NCBI RefSeq assembly: GCF_007829835.1
Contig: NZ_VIWP01000004.1
Span: 561,340-625,339 of the forward strand
Length of the DNA: 64,000 nt
Source: Neorhizobium alkalisoli
Lineage (GTDB): Bacteria > Pseudomonadota > Alphaproteobacteria > Rhizobiales > Rhizobiaceae
Reading direction: 5' to 3'
Below the pieces are notes generated by a model. It had not been told where the DNA came from. It did not search any database and worked only from the letters and a program-made list of their open reading frames with translations. Made by a program: the position numbers and the translations under genes. Below, piece by piece: positions 46,436 through 55,087 of the stretch. Within the stretch, counting starts at the first letter, position 1, and each line of letters starts with the position of its first letter.

Positions 46436-46466
46436 TCTGCGGATGGTTCGGCACCACCCGCAGAAG
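46436..46466. terminator. Convergent terminator hairpin between fliP and the OGT gene
   Basis: TTCTGCGGATGGT-TCGGC-ACCACCCGCAGAA forms a 13-bp stem with one mismatch between the two convergent stop codons. Flanking U-tracts are weak. Confidence 0.6.
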
Positions 46467-46476
46467 GTTTGTCGTC

Positions 46477-48423
46477 TTATTCGGCCGTCTTGAACGGCGC
46501 GGTGCGCGGCGGCAGGGCCGGCACGTCGAAGTGATCCGGGGCGATGCCTGCCTTTGCACGATCGACCATCATGCCGTAAGCCGTTTCTAGGTGGCGGCAG
46601 AAACGTTCCGAATCGAACAGCGGATGCGTGAACCGGTTCTCTTCGAGACGGCCGCGAATTTCCTTCAGTTCCTGATGGTGATTGTAGAAGTGCACGGCGC
46701 GGGCGACGTAATCGTCCGTGGTCTCGCAGACCATTTCGGGCAGGCCGACGGCATTCAACAGGCTTTCACTGACGCGCGAGGCGAAGTTCTTCCCCTTGTA
46801 GGTCAACATCGGCACGCCGCACCACAGCTTTTCCGAGGTCGTCGTATGGCCGTTATAGGGATAGGTGTCGAGACCGAGATCGGTCAGCGCGATACGGTCC
46901 AGATAGGCGGCGTAATCGGCAACACGGCTGCCGAACAGGATACGATCGCCCGAAATGCCGGCATCGAGGAATGCCTTGCGGACATTCGCGCGCGCACCCA
47001 GCTGGTCACGGCAGATGAGGAAAAGATAGCTTTCCGGCGTCTGGTTGAGGATACGGATCCACAGGTCGACCGTCTGTTTCGTATATTTCCAGTTGCTGTG
47101 GAAGCAGGAGAAGATGAACGCGTCGTCGGGAATGCCGCAGACACGGCGTGGGACCGGCTTCGGCAGGGGGCGATGGATCGCATCGTTCGGAAAGAACGTC
47201 TCCGGCATCCAGCAGAGCTTTTCGTAATAGTTCGGGCTCGACGTTTCCGGCACCACGGTGCGGTCACAGATCAGGTAGTCGATATCGGTGTTGACGACCG
47301 TGCCGGGATAACCGAGCCAGGTCGCGTGAACCGGCGCCGTCAGATGGTTCATGACCGAGACGCGGGTATCGGCGGTATGGCCCTGAAGATCGATGAGAAC
47401 GTCGATATTGGCAGCCTTGATCAGCTCGGCCACCTCTTCGTCGGACTTGCCGCGGATACGGACAATATTCCCCCAGGCCTCGCGGTAGGCGCTGTTATGG
47501 TCCTTGAGGTTCGTATCGGTCGCATTGCAGAACAGCGTGATTTCGAACTTGCTGCGATCATGCGCTTCGAGCACGCCGCGGAAAGCCTTCATCACGGCAT
47601 GGTCCGTCCAGAGGTCGGCGGATATATAGCCGAGCCTGATCTTGTCGCTCCAGCGATGAGGCTTGTTGCGGCGCTTTGCCCTCCAGGCATCCGGAACAGG
47701 CTTGCCACGACCGGCGCCGGCAATGGCATTGATCTTTTCGTCGTCGCACCAGCGGATATTGTAGAGCGAGATTTCCTCAAGCACTGATTCGTAATTGCCT
47801 CTCGCGATTTCCTCGCGGACGATCGGCTCGTATTTCTCGATCTCGGCGTAATCGTTCACATCGCGCTGGATCGTCAGATAGGCGGTGCGAATCAGCTTGT
47901 CCTCGGGATTGTCCTTGAAGACGTCGATGATCAGCTGGTTTTCTTCCGGTGTCCGCTGCGCGATCTTGACCGAGCGGACTGCAAACCGCCGGTGCTCCGG
48001 ATTGGTGCTGGCAGCAAGAGTTTTGCGGAAGGCCTCTACGCCGGACATTTCCTGGCGGGTAAGGGCACCAGCCATGAGGATCGCCATTTCGGGATCAGCG
48101 ATCGCATCCTGCAGCACCCTGCCGCCGACACGCAGCAGGGAAATGTCGTCATTGTTGGAAAAATGAAGCCGCATTGCTTCGCGAAGATATTTGATTCGGT
48201 GCGGAGAGGCCTGCTCTCCGGCGAGCTGGAAGGCCTGCGCGGCTTCGCCCTTCATCTTCAGCTTCACCAGCGTCGCCCCGAGAAGGGCGTAGTGCCGCGG
48301 ATCCTTGTTGACGTCGATCAGCTTGTTCAGAACGGTCAGAACGTCGTGGTACTTGCCCTTGTCGAAGTCTTTTTGAGCCGAAAGGTACTCTTTCTGCATC
48401 GCCGCCTGTCTCACGTCTGCCAC
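46477..48423 (-). CDS. TPR/OGT-domain (GT41, FlmG-like) glycosyltransferase, probable flagellin O-glycosyltransferase
   Basis: The 648-residue protein has helical TPR-like repeats in residues about 1-210. A C-terminal O-GlcNAc transferase (SPINDLY/GT41) domain covers about 260-620: IRLGYISADLW, APVHATWLGYPGTVV, DYLICDRTVVP, FSCFHSNWKYTKQTVDLW and GHTTTSEKLWCGVPMLTYKG. In Caulobacter, FlmG with the same architecture glycosylates flagellins in the cytoplasm. Similar genes sit near flagellins in other rhizobia. Its minus-strand position between fliP and the first flagellin gene supports that role. The donor sugar is not shown by the sequence. Confidence 0.85.
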   Translation of the reverse strand: MADVRQAAMQKEYLSAQKDFDKGKYHDVLTVLNKLIDVNKDPRHYALLGATLVKLKMKGEAAQAFQLAGEQASPHRIKYLREAMRLHFSNNDDISLLRVGGRVLQDAIADPEMAILMAGALTRQEMSGVEAFRKTLAASTNPEHRRFAVRSVKIAQRTPEENQLIIDVFKDNPEDKLIRTAYLTIQRDVNDYAEIEKYEPIVREEIARGNYESVLEEISLYNIRWCDDEKINAIAGAGRGKPVPDAWRAKRRNKPHRWSDKIRLGYISADLWTDHAVMKAFRGVLEAHDRSKFEITLFCNATDTNLKDHNSAYREAWGNIVRIRGKSDEEVAELIKAANIDVLIDLQGHTADTRVSVMNHLTAPVHATWLGYPGTVVNTDIDYLICDRTVVPETSSPNYYEKLCWMPETFFPNDAIHRPLPKPVPRRVCGIPDDAFIFSCFHSNWKYTKQTVDLWIRILNQTPESYLFLICRDQLGARANVRKAFLDAGISGDRILFGSRVADYAAYLDRIALTDLGLDTYPYNGHTTTSEKLWCGVPMLTYKGKNFASRVSESLLNAVGLPEMVCETTDDYVARAVHFYNHHQELKEIRGRLEENRFTHPLFDSERFCRHLETAYGMMVDRAKAGIAPDHFDVPALPPRTAPFKTAE

Positions 48424-48749
48424 TCCAATCGTCCAAAATCAGCGCATCGCGCGCCCGGCCATGGGGCCTGCTTGAGGCATCGTGTCAGGTGAAGCTTGCA
48501 TGAGGCAGTCTTAGAGGCTTCTGAATTTCGTTAACCGGATATTAACTATAGCCCCGATTGCGACTGCTTCGCGCCCCCGATTTAAAGAACTTGGCAAGGA
48601 TTGGCTGCGAGATTTCAATCCACACGACGGGTTTGGTATCTCTTCTGCGGAAGGCACCGAGTTGGCATGATGCCGGACCGCAGTGACCGGTAAACTATTC
48701 CAGCCCGGTATGTCCCCCCAAAGTATTTCGTTCAAAGGGACAAGCAACT
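48424..48749. promoter_or_regulatory. Divergent promoter region, OGT gene and first flagellin
   Basis: No gene is seen. The right half carries the flagellin control region: a degenerate CGACGGGTTTGG block near 48624, GCATGATGC at 48665-48673, and a leader inverted repeat TGTCCC (48711-48716) with GGGACA (48737-48742) that covers the AAAGGGA ribosome-binding site of the ATG at 48750. Confidence 0.6.
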
Positions 48750-50024
48750 ATGGCTAGCAGCATTCTCACCAACGTGTCCGCAATGGCGGCACTCCAGACG
48801 CTTCGCTCTATCGGCTCCGACATGGAGACGACGCAGGACCGGATCTCGACCGGCGAGCGCGTAAGCTCTGCTTCTGACAACGCCGCCTACTGGTCGATCG
48901 CGACCACCATGAAGTCGGACAACGCCGCCCTTTCGTCTGTCCAGGACGCCATGGGCCTCGGTGCTGCCAAGGTCGACACTGCCTACACCGGCATGGAATC
49001 GGCTATCGACGTCGTCCAGGAAATCAAGAACAAGCTCGTAACCGCTTCTGAAAGCGCTGCCGACAAGGGCAAGATCCAGGAAGAAATCTCGCAGCTGCAG
49101 GACCAGCTGAAGACGATCGCTTCTTCGGCTTCCTTCTCGGGCGAAAACTGGCTCCAGACCGATATCGGTGGTCAGACGAACGCCGACACCGGCGTCATCG
49201 AAGCCGGTGATGCACTGGACAAGCAGGTTGTCGGCTCCTTCACCCGCGACGCCCAGGGCAACGTTGCCGTCAAGACGATCAGCGTCAAGCTCGACTCGTC
49301 CAACGTTCTGTTCGACCTTTCCGGCGGCAACGGCGGTCTGCTCGATGCAAACGCCCTGCAGGGTTACGTCAAGGTTCAGGACACCAACGGCGACGATCGT
49401 TACGCCAAGGTCAATGACACCGATTTCGCTGCGACCGACTCTGTCTGGAAGGACATCGGCGGCGGCATCTACATGAAGGGCGACACGTCCGGCAACTTCA
49501 CCACCGGTGAAAGCGGCACGTACCTGATGAAGGTCGGCGGCGGTTACGTCGATGCGGAATTCGGCGATACTTCGGGCTATTCGGTTGCTACCGCTTCGCT
49601 CGTCGCAACGACCGGCGAAACGATCACCTACACCAAGGGTGTATCGGTCTCCACGCTCGACATCACCAAGCTCGACGACTACCGCGACAAGGACGCCGAC
49701 GAATATCTCGGCATCGGTGAAGGCACCAATGTCAGCGACAACGACCTGATCGCTCAGCTGACCTCCTTCGTCGACACCCAGCTGGAATCGATGACCAGCG
49801 CCGCAGCGAAGCTCGGTGCAACGTCCAGCCGCATCTCGATGCAGGAAGACTTCGTCTCCAAGCTGTCAGACTCGCTCGATAAGGGTGTGGGCCGACTGGT
49901 AGACGCCGACATGAACGAGGAATCGACGAAGCTCAAGGCCCTGCAGACCCAGCAGCAGCTGGCGATCCAGTCGCTCTCGATCGCTAACTCGGACTCGCAG
50001 AACATCCTGTCGCTCTTCCGCTAA
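48750..50024 (+). CDS. flaA: Flagellin (copy 1)
   Basis: The 424-residue filament protein starts MASSILTNVSAMAALQTLRSIGSDMETTQ and has the conserved D0/D1 helices at both ends (ISTGERVSSASDNAAYWSIA; STKLKALQTQQQLAIQSLSIAN...ILSLFR). The central region (about 130-300) is the surface-exposed D2/D3 part and shares most of its sequence with copy 2. It is the first of four tandem flagellin genes and ends with its own terminator. Confidence 0.96.
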   Translation: MASSILTNVSAMAALQTLRSIGSDMETTQDRISTGERVSSASDNAAYWSIATTMKSDNAALSSVQDAMGLGAAKVDTAYTGMESAIDVVQEIKNKLVTASESAADKGKIQEEISQLQDQLKTIASSASFSGENWLQTDIGGQTNADTGVIEAGDALDKQVVGSFTRDAQGNVAVKTISVKLDSSNVLFDLSGGNGGLLDANALQGYVKVQDTNGDDRYAKVNDTDFAATDSVWKDIGGGIYMKGDTSGNFTTGESGTYLMKVGGGYVDAEFGDTSGYSVATASLVATTGETITYTKGVSVSTLDITKLDDYRDKDADEYLGIGEGTNVSDNDLIAQLTSFVDTQLESMTSAAAKLGATSSRISMQEDFVSKLSDSLDKGVGRLVDADMNEESTKLKALQTQQQLAIQSLSIANSDSQNILSLFR

Positions 50025-50071
50025 TAGCATAGGGTTTCGGGCGCGGAGGCTGACCGCGCCAGAGACTTCGA

Positions 50072-50114
50072 AAAGGGGCCGCATCCGGTTTCGGATGCGG
50101 CCCTTTGTTTTTTC
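50072..50114 (+). terminator. Intrinsic terminator after flagellin copy 1
   Basis: AAGGGGCCGCATCCG-GTTT-CGGATGCGGCCCTT followed by TGTTTTTT, a long GC-rich stem with U-tract. Confidence 0.93.
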
Positions 50115-50160
50115 TGAACGGCTTCAAAGTTCATTAACTATATTGCGGTTACCTAGTCCC

Positions 50161-50272
50161 ATCGAAACGTCGGGTTAACCAGAAAAATTAATTGGTTAGC
50201 AAGCATGATGCTGCGCGCCGTTCCCGGTGGAATCCGGAATGTCCCTTTTCGTAATCAGCCACTCAAGGGGCA
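50161..50272 (+). promoter_or_regulatory. Control region and leader hairpin of flagellin copy 2
   Basis: ATCGAAACGTCGGGTTAACC (50161-50180) is nearly identical to a block upstream of copy 3. It is followed 42 bp downstream (start to start) by GCATGATGC (50203-50211). The leader contains TGTCCCTT (50240-50247), complementary to AAGGGGCA (50265-50272), which includes the ribosome-binding site. Confidence 0.6.
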
Positions 50273-50278
50273 CCTATC

Positions 50279-51550
50279 ATGACTAGCATTCTTACCAACA
50301 TCGCAGCTATGTCTGCTCTCCAGACGCTGCGTTCGATCGGCTCGGATATGGAAGAGACGCAGAACCGCGTTTCGTCCGGCCAGCGCGTTTCGACTGCTTC
50401 TGACAACGCTGCCTACTGGTCGATTGCGACCACCATGCGTTCCGACAATGGCGCCCTCTCGGCAGTCCAGGACGCTCTCGGCCTCGGCGCTGCAAAGGTC
50501 GACACCGCATACTCCGCTTTCGAATCGGCTATCGACGTCGTTCAGGAAGTTAAGAACAAGCTCGTTGCCGCTTCTGAGCCGGGCGTTGACAAGTCCAAGG
50601 TTCAGGAAGAAATCACGCAGCTGCAGCAGCAGCTCCGCAGCATTGCTTCGTCTGCATCCTTCTCGGGCGAAAACTGGCTCCAGGCCGATATCGGCGGTCA
50701 GACGAACGCCGACACCGGCGTCATCGAAGCCGGTTCTGCCCTGAACAAGCAGGTCGTCGGTTCCTTCACCCGCGACGCCCAGGGCAACGTTGCCATCCAG
50801 ACCGTCAACATCAAGCTCGACTCGTCCAACGTTCTGTTCGACCTTTCGGGTGGTGACTCCGGTATCCTCGACAGCAACATGGTCAAGGGTTATGCCGTTG
50901 TTCAGGACACCAATGGCGACGACCGCTACGCAAAGGTCAACGACACCGACTTCGCTGCGACGGATTCCGTCTGGAAGGACCTCGGCGGCGGCATCTACAT
51001 GAAGGGCGATACTGCCGGTAACTACACGAGCGGCGCAGACGGCACCTACCTGATGAAGGTTGGCGGCTCCTACGTGAACGCTGAATTCGGCGATACCGCT
51101 GGTTACTTCGTCAAGACCGATGACATGATCGCCACCACGGGCGAGCAGATCGAATACACGAAGGGCGTATCGGTTTCCGAACTCGACATCACCAAGCTCG
51201 ACGACTACCGCGACGTCGACTCCGATCTCTACCTCGGTATCGGCGAAGGCACCAACGTCAGCGACGAAGACCTGATGAGCCAGCTCGTTTCCTTCGTGGA
51301 CGGCCAGCTGGAAGCAATGACCAGCGCCGCTGCAAAGCTCGGTGCGACTTCGAGCCGCATCACGATGCAGAGCGACTTCGTCTCCAAGCTGTCCGACTCG
51401 ATCGACAGCGGTGTTGGCCGCCTGGTCGACGCGGAAATGAACGAAGAATCGACCAAGCTGAAGGCCCTGCAGACGCAGCAGTCCTTGGCAATCCAGTCGC
51501 TCTCGATCGCCAACTCCGACTCGCAGAACATCCTGTCGCTCTTCCGTTAA
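50279..51550 (+). CDS. flaB: Flagellin (copy 2)
   Basis: The 423-residue flagellin is closely related to copy 1 over its whole length. The shared central region includes GGQTNADTGVIEAG and DRYAKVNDTDFAATDSVWKD. Standard N- and C-terminal polymerisation helices are present. AAGGGG lies 8 bp upstream of the ATG. It has its own promoter-like region and terminator, so each copy is probably transcribed separately. The a/b naming follows gene order only. Confidence 0.95.
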   Translation: MTSILTNIAAMSALQTLRSIGSDMEETQNRVSSGQRVSTASDNAAYWSIATTMRSDNGALSAVQDALGLGAAKVDTAYSAFESAIDVVQEVKNKLVAASEPGVDKSKVQEEITQLQQQLRSIASSASFSGENWLQADIGGQTNADTGVIEAGSALNKQVVGSFTRDAQGNVAIQTVNIKLDSSNVLFDLSGGDSGILDSNMVKGYAVVQDTNGDDRYAKVNDTDFAATDSVWKDLGGGIYMKGDTAGNYTSGADGTYLMKVGGSYVNAEFGDTAGYFVKTDDMIATTGEQIEYTKGVSVSELDITKLDDYRDVDSDLYLGIGEGTNVSDEDLMSQLVSFVDGQLEAMTSAAAKLGATSSRITMQSDFVSKLSDSIDSGVGRLVDAEMNEESTKLKALQTQQSLAIQSLSIANSDSQNILSLFR

Positions 51551-51583
51551 TCGGCAGACGCAGTTTCAAATTAACAAAAACAG

Positions 51584-51617
51584 GCCGCGCTCTTCGGAGC
51601 GCGGCTTTTTTTATTTT
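51584..51617 (+). terminator. Intrinsic terminator after flagellin copy 2
   Basis: GCCGCGCTC-TTCG-GAGCGCGGC with a UUCG tetraloop followed by TTTTTTTATTTT. Confidence 0.95.
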
Positions 51618-51914
51618 CGCAGAATTTTTGCCCCTGTAGGGAGGACTCACGCAGACACTTCTTCTAAGTGACTGATTTAAATAGGTTAATGAATTTCTGA
51701 AATTTACTCCACTCCGCGCCAAAAGAGCGATTTTTATTAACCTGAGTAAAATTCGGTTTAACCTTTGTTAACCATTCCTCCCTTAACTGGAGTCATCGAA
51801 ACGATGGGTTAACCAAGACGAAAAAGAGGTTAACTGGCATTACGCCGAGCTGTCGTTCTCCGGTGCACCCGGAATGTCCCTTTTCAATCTAGCCAATTCA
51901 AGGGGCACACTAAT
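51618..51914 (+). promoter_or_regulatory. Upstream region of flagellin copy 3
   Basis: AT-rich and non-coding. ATCGAAACGATGGGTTAACC at 51795-51814 repeats the block of copy 2. GCATTACGC (51837-51845) is at the same 42-bp offset as GCATGATGC there. TGTCCCTT (51875-51882) pairs with AAGGGGCA (51900-51907) across the ribosome-binding site. Confidence 0.6.
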
Positions 51915-53186
51915 ATGACCAGCATTCTTACCAATATCGCCGCCATGTCCGCTCTCCAGACGCTGCGCACCATCGGCTCTGATCTGGAAAAGACCCAGGA
52001 TCGCGTATCGTCCGGCCTGCGCGTCGGCACTGCATCCGACAATGCCGCCTACTGGTCGATCGCGACCACCATGCGTTCCGACAATGGTGCGCTGTCTGCC
52101 GTCCAGGACGCTCTCGGCCTCGGCGCTGCAAAGGTCGACACCGCCTATTCCGCGATGGAATCGGTCGTCGATATCGTTACCGAAGTGAAGAGCAAGCTTG
52201 TTGCCGCATCCGAAGCCGGCGTCGACAAGTCGAAGATCCAGGAAGAAATCGCACAGCTGCAGCAGCAGCTCCGCAGCGTTGCTTCCTCCGCCTCGTTCTC
52301 GGGTGAGAACTGGCTGCAGGCCGATATCGGCGGTCACACGAAGGCCGACACCGGTCTTATCGAGGCCGGCGCTCCGGTCAACAAGCAGGTCGTCGCTTCC
52401 TTTACCCGTGACAGCAAGGGCAATGTTGCGGTTCAGACCATCAACGTCAAACTCGACCAGTCCACCGTTCTCTTCGACCTTTCCGGCGGTGACGCTGGTC
52501 TGCTCGATACAAAGATGCTGAAGGGTGTTCGCGAAGTCACCGACACCAACGGCGCCGATCGTCTCGCCCATATCAACACCACGGCGATGAGCGATACGAC
52601 CGCCGTCTGGAAGGATATCGGCGGCGACGTATGGATGAAGGGCGACACGACGGGCGTGTTCCCGACCGATGCATCCGCAGAATATCTGATCAAGGTCGGT
52701 GGTGCCTTCGTCGATGCCGTCTACGATACGGCTGCCGGTTATCACTTCGATCCGGACCAGCTCATGGCGTCGGACGGTAGCGATCTGGTCACCTATGCAG
52801 CGGGTGTCTCGGTTTCCGAACTGGATATCACCAAGCTCGACGACTATCGCGACGAGACTTCGCAGAACTATCTCGGCATGGGTACCGATGTCGACGACGC
52901 CCGGATCATGGACGCTCTGATCTCCTTCGTTGATGGCCAGCTCGAAGCTGTGACCAGCGCAACGGCGAAACTCGGCTCCATCTCGATGCGTATCTCGATG
53001 CAGGAAGACTTCGCCTCCAAGCTCACCGACTCGATCGACAAGGGCGTGGGCAGGCTGGTCGATGCCGACATGAACGAGGAATCGACGAGGCTCAAGGCCC
53101 TGCAGACCCAGCAGTCCCTGGCGATCCAGTCGCTCTCCATCGCCAACACCAGCTCTGAGAATATTCTGTCGCTCTTCCGTCAGTAA
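51915..53186 (+). CDS. fla: Flagellin (copy 3)
   Basis: The 423-residue flagellin keeps the conserved ends (ALQTLRTIGSDLEKTQDRVSSGLRV; TRLKALQTQQSLAIQSLSIAN). Its centre differs from copies 1 and 2: for example DRLAHINTTAMSDTTAVWKD replaces DRYAKVNDTDFAATDSVWKD. It ends SLFRQ instead of SLFR. AAGGGG is 9 bp before the ATG. Which of flaC/flaD it corresponds to cannot be decided by sequence reading alone. Confidence 0.95.
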   Translation: MTSILTNIAAMSALQTLRTIGSDLEKTQDRVSSGLRVGTASDNAAYWSIATTMRSDNGALSAVQDALGLGAAKVDTAYSAMESVVDIVTEVKSKLVAASEAGVDKSKIQEEIAQLQQQLRSVASSASFSGENWLQADIGGHTKADTGLIEAGAPVNKQVVASFTRDSKGNVAVQTINVKLDQSTVLFDLSGGDAGLLDTKMLKGVREVTDTNGADRLAHINTTAMSDTTAVWKDIGGDVWMKGDTTGVFPTDASAEYLIKVGGAFVDAVYDTAAGYHFDPDQLMASDGSDLVTYAAGVSVSELDITKLDDYRDETSQNYLGMGTDVDDARIMDALISFVDGQLEAVTSATAKLGSISMRISMQEDFASKLTDSIDKGVGRLVDADMNEESTRLKALQTQQSLAIQSLSIANTSSENILSLFRQ

Positions 53187-53248
53187 GCGGCGCTCTTGGC
53201 TAGGGCGGTTTCGTCCCGCTCCTGACACGACAAGAATATTCCGGAAAG

Positions 53249-53279
53249 AAAACCGCGTCTCGCAAGAGGCGCGGTTTTT
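53249..53279 (+). terminator. Intrinsic terminator after flagellin copy 3
   Basis: AAAACCGCGTCT-CGCAAG-AGGCGCGGTTTT, one wobble pair, followed by TCGTTTG. Confidence 0.88.
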
Positions 53280-53547
53280 CGTTTGTCCCTGTTTTCAAGG
53301 CTTCCACACGCCACGCCGTCCGTGACCTCGGGGCTTGCGCGAAGCCTGCAGCGCCGTCTCGGCTGCCCGCTAATCGCGCTTTAGCATCTTGCAAAACCCC
53401 GCTGCCGTTTGCTAACTGTCTTAACGATTTGTTAACGAACGACAGGTCGGCCCGCGATTACGCGTTTGGTCGACACGCATGATGCGACTCGTCGTTCCCC
53501 GGTTAAGTTCCGGATTATCTTAAGAAATTTCCGACGAGGCATGGCCG
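53280..53547 (+). promoter_or_regulatory. Upstream region of flagellin copy 4
   Basis: No gene is seen. GTTAAC lies near 53431, GCATGATGC at 53477-53485 and CCGGA at 53510, in the order found before the other flagellins. The RBS-covering TGTCCC/GGGACA hairpin of copies 1-3 is absent; the ribosome-binding site is GACGAGG. Confidence 0.55.
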
Positions 53548-54822
53548 ATGACCAGCATCTTGACCAATACAGCCGCTATGGCTGCGTTGCAGACCCTGCG
53601 CACGATTGACCGCGATATGGAAACGACGCAGAAGCGCGTTTCCTCCGGCCTGCGGGTCGAGACCGCAGCTGACAACGCGGCCTATTGGTCGATCGCGACG
53701 ACAATGCGCTCGGACAACAGCGCATTGTCGACCGTGCAGGATGCTCTCGGTCTCGGTGCCGCAAAGGTCGATACCGCCTATACCGCGCTCGAAAGCGCGA
53801 TCGATACGGTTACCGAGATCAAGTCGAAGATCGTTGCCGCCTATGGCGTCGGTGCCAACCGCGAAAAGATCCAGGAAGAAATCACCCAGCTGCAGGAACA
53901 GCTGAAGAGCATTTCCGAATCGGCGACCTTCTCGGGCGAGAACTGGCTGCAGGATTACATCAGCGACGGCGCGACCGCGGCTTCGGAACAGCCGGTCACC
54001 AAGCAGATCGTCGCCTCCTTCACCCGCAGCGCGAACGGCGAAGTGGCGGTCAAGACGGTCGATTACACGCTTTCGTCGAAGACTGTGCTTTACGATCTCG
54101 CCGGCGGCAACAAGGGCATCCTTGATTCGCACGCTTCGTTCATCGCCGAAAACGAGACGAGCGTGGCGATCACGAGCTCCGACGGTACGACCAGCAGCAC
54201 CACGGATTACGCTGTACAGTTTTACACGTCCGATGAGCTTCAGGCGGAGGGTGCGGATACCAACACGGACGACCGGATCTACGATTCAGGCACCGGGGTC
54301 TATATGAAGATCGATGACGGTACCTGGGTCAAGGTGACGACGACCGACCCGGGCCCGGACACGACGACGCCGGCTTATAATGACGGTACCGACGACTATT
54401 ATATTGATACCAGTGCCGGCTCGACGCTCGAAGACCGCAAGATGAGCATGTCCGTCTCGACGCTGGACATCACGGATCTCGACAGCGTTGCCGATCAGAT
54501 GAACGCTCTTGTTCCGGGTTCCGCAACGGATGACGCCGATGTTCTCGACATGCTCGAGCGCTTCGTCGATAAGCAGCTGCTGGCCATGACCAGCGCGGCC
54601 TCCAGTCTCGGCTCCATTCAGAGCCGTATCGATCTTCAGGAAAACTTCGTCGCTTCGCTGACGGACGTGATCGACAAGGGTGTCGGCCGTCTGGTCGATG
54701 CAGACATGAACGAGGAATCGACAAGGCTCAAGGCGCTGCAGACGCAGCAGCAGCTCGGCATCCAGTCGCTCTCGATTGCCAATACCAACGCGCAGAATAT
54801 CCTTCAGCTCTTCCAGAACTAA
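53548..54822 (+). CDS. fla: Flagellin (copy 4, divergent)
   Basis: The 424-residue flagellin has conserved N-terminal (ALQTLRTIDRDMETTQKRVSSGLRVETAADNAAYWSIA) and C-terminal helices. Its centre is unlike the other three: it lacks the NADTGVIEAG segment and contains Ser/Thr-rich stretches (TSSDGTTSSTTDYAV near 211-225; VTTTDPGPDTTTPAYNDGTDDYY near 263-285). It ends LQLFQN rather than LSLFR. It is probably a minor filament subunit, as divergent copies are in related species. Confidence 0.94.
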   Translation: MTSILTNTAAMAALQTLRTIDRDMETTQKRVSSGLRVETAADNAAYWSIATTMRSDNSALSTVQDALGLGAAKVDTAYTALESAIDTVTEIKSKIVAAYGVGANREKIQEEITQLQEQLKSISESATFSGENWLQDYISDGATAASEQPVTKQIVASFTRSANGEVAVKTVDYTLSSKTVLYDLAGGNKGILDSHASFIAENETSVAITSSDGTTSSTTDYAVQFYTSDELQAEGADTNTDDRIYDSGTGVYMKIDDGTWVKVTTTDPGPDTTTPAYNDGTDDYYIDTSAGSTLEDRKMSMSVSTLDITDLDSVADQMNALVPGSATDDADVLDMLERFVDKQLLAMTSAASSLGSIQSRIDLQENFVASLTDVIDKGVGRLVDADMNEESTRLKALQTQQQLGIQSLSIANTNAQNILQLFQN

Positions 54823-54850
54823 TTGGCGAAAAGGGCGTCCATCGGTCAGC

Positions 54851-54870
54851 GTCCCGCTTCATCGCGGGAC
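54851..54870 (+). terminator. Short hairpin after flagellin copy 4
   Basis: GTCCCGC-TTCATC-GCGGGAC is a 7-bp stem 28 bp after the stop codon, followed by ATTTCC only, so a weak terminator at best. Confidence 0.35.
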
Positions 54871-55087
54871 ATTTCCGATGCCTCGTTTCCCGCAGAAGTC
54901 CCCCATCTTCATCCTCGCGCAAGTTTGATTGCCTACCTTTTCGGGCGATCCTGGGCAAATCTCGGTTCCGGGCGAACGGCAAACAAAATCGGAATGATGC
55001 GATGACTGCAGCGTCGAAATCCAGCTTTATCGTCAGGCCCATGACGGGTTATGGCGTCAGAGCCGTGGCAAATGGAGAACATTTGTC

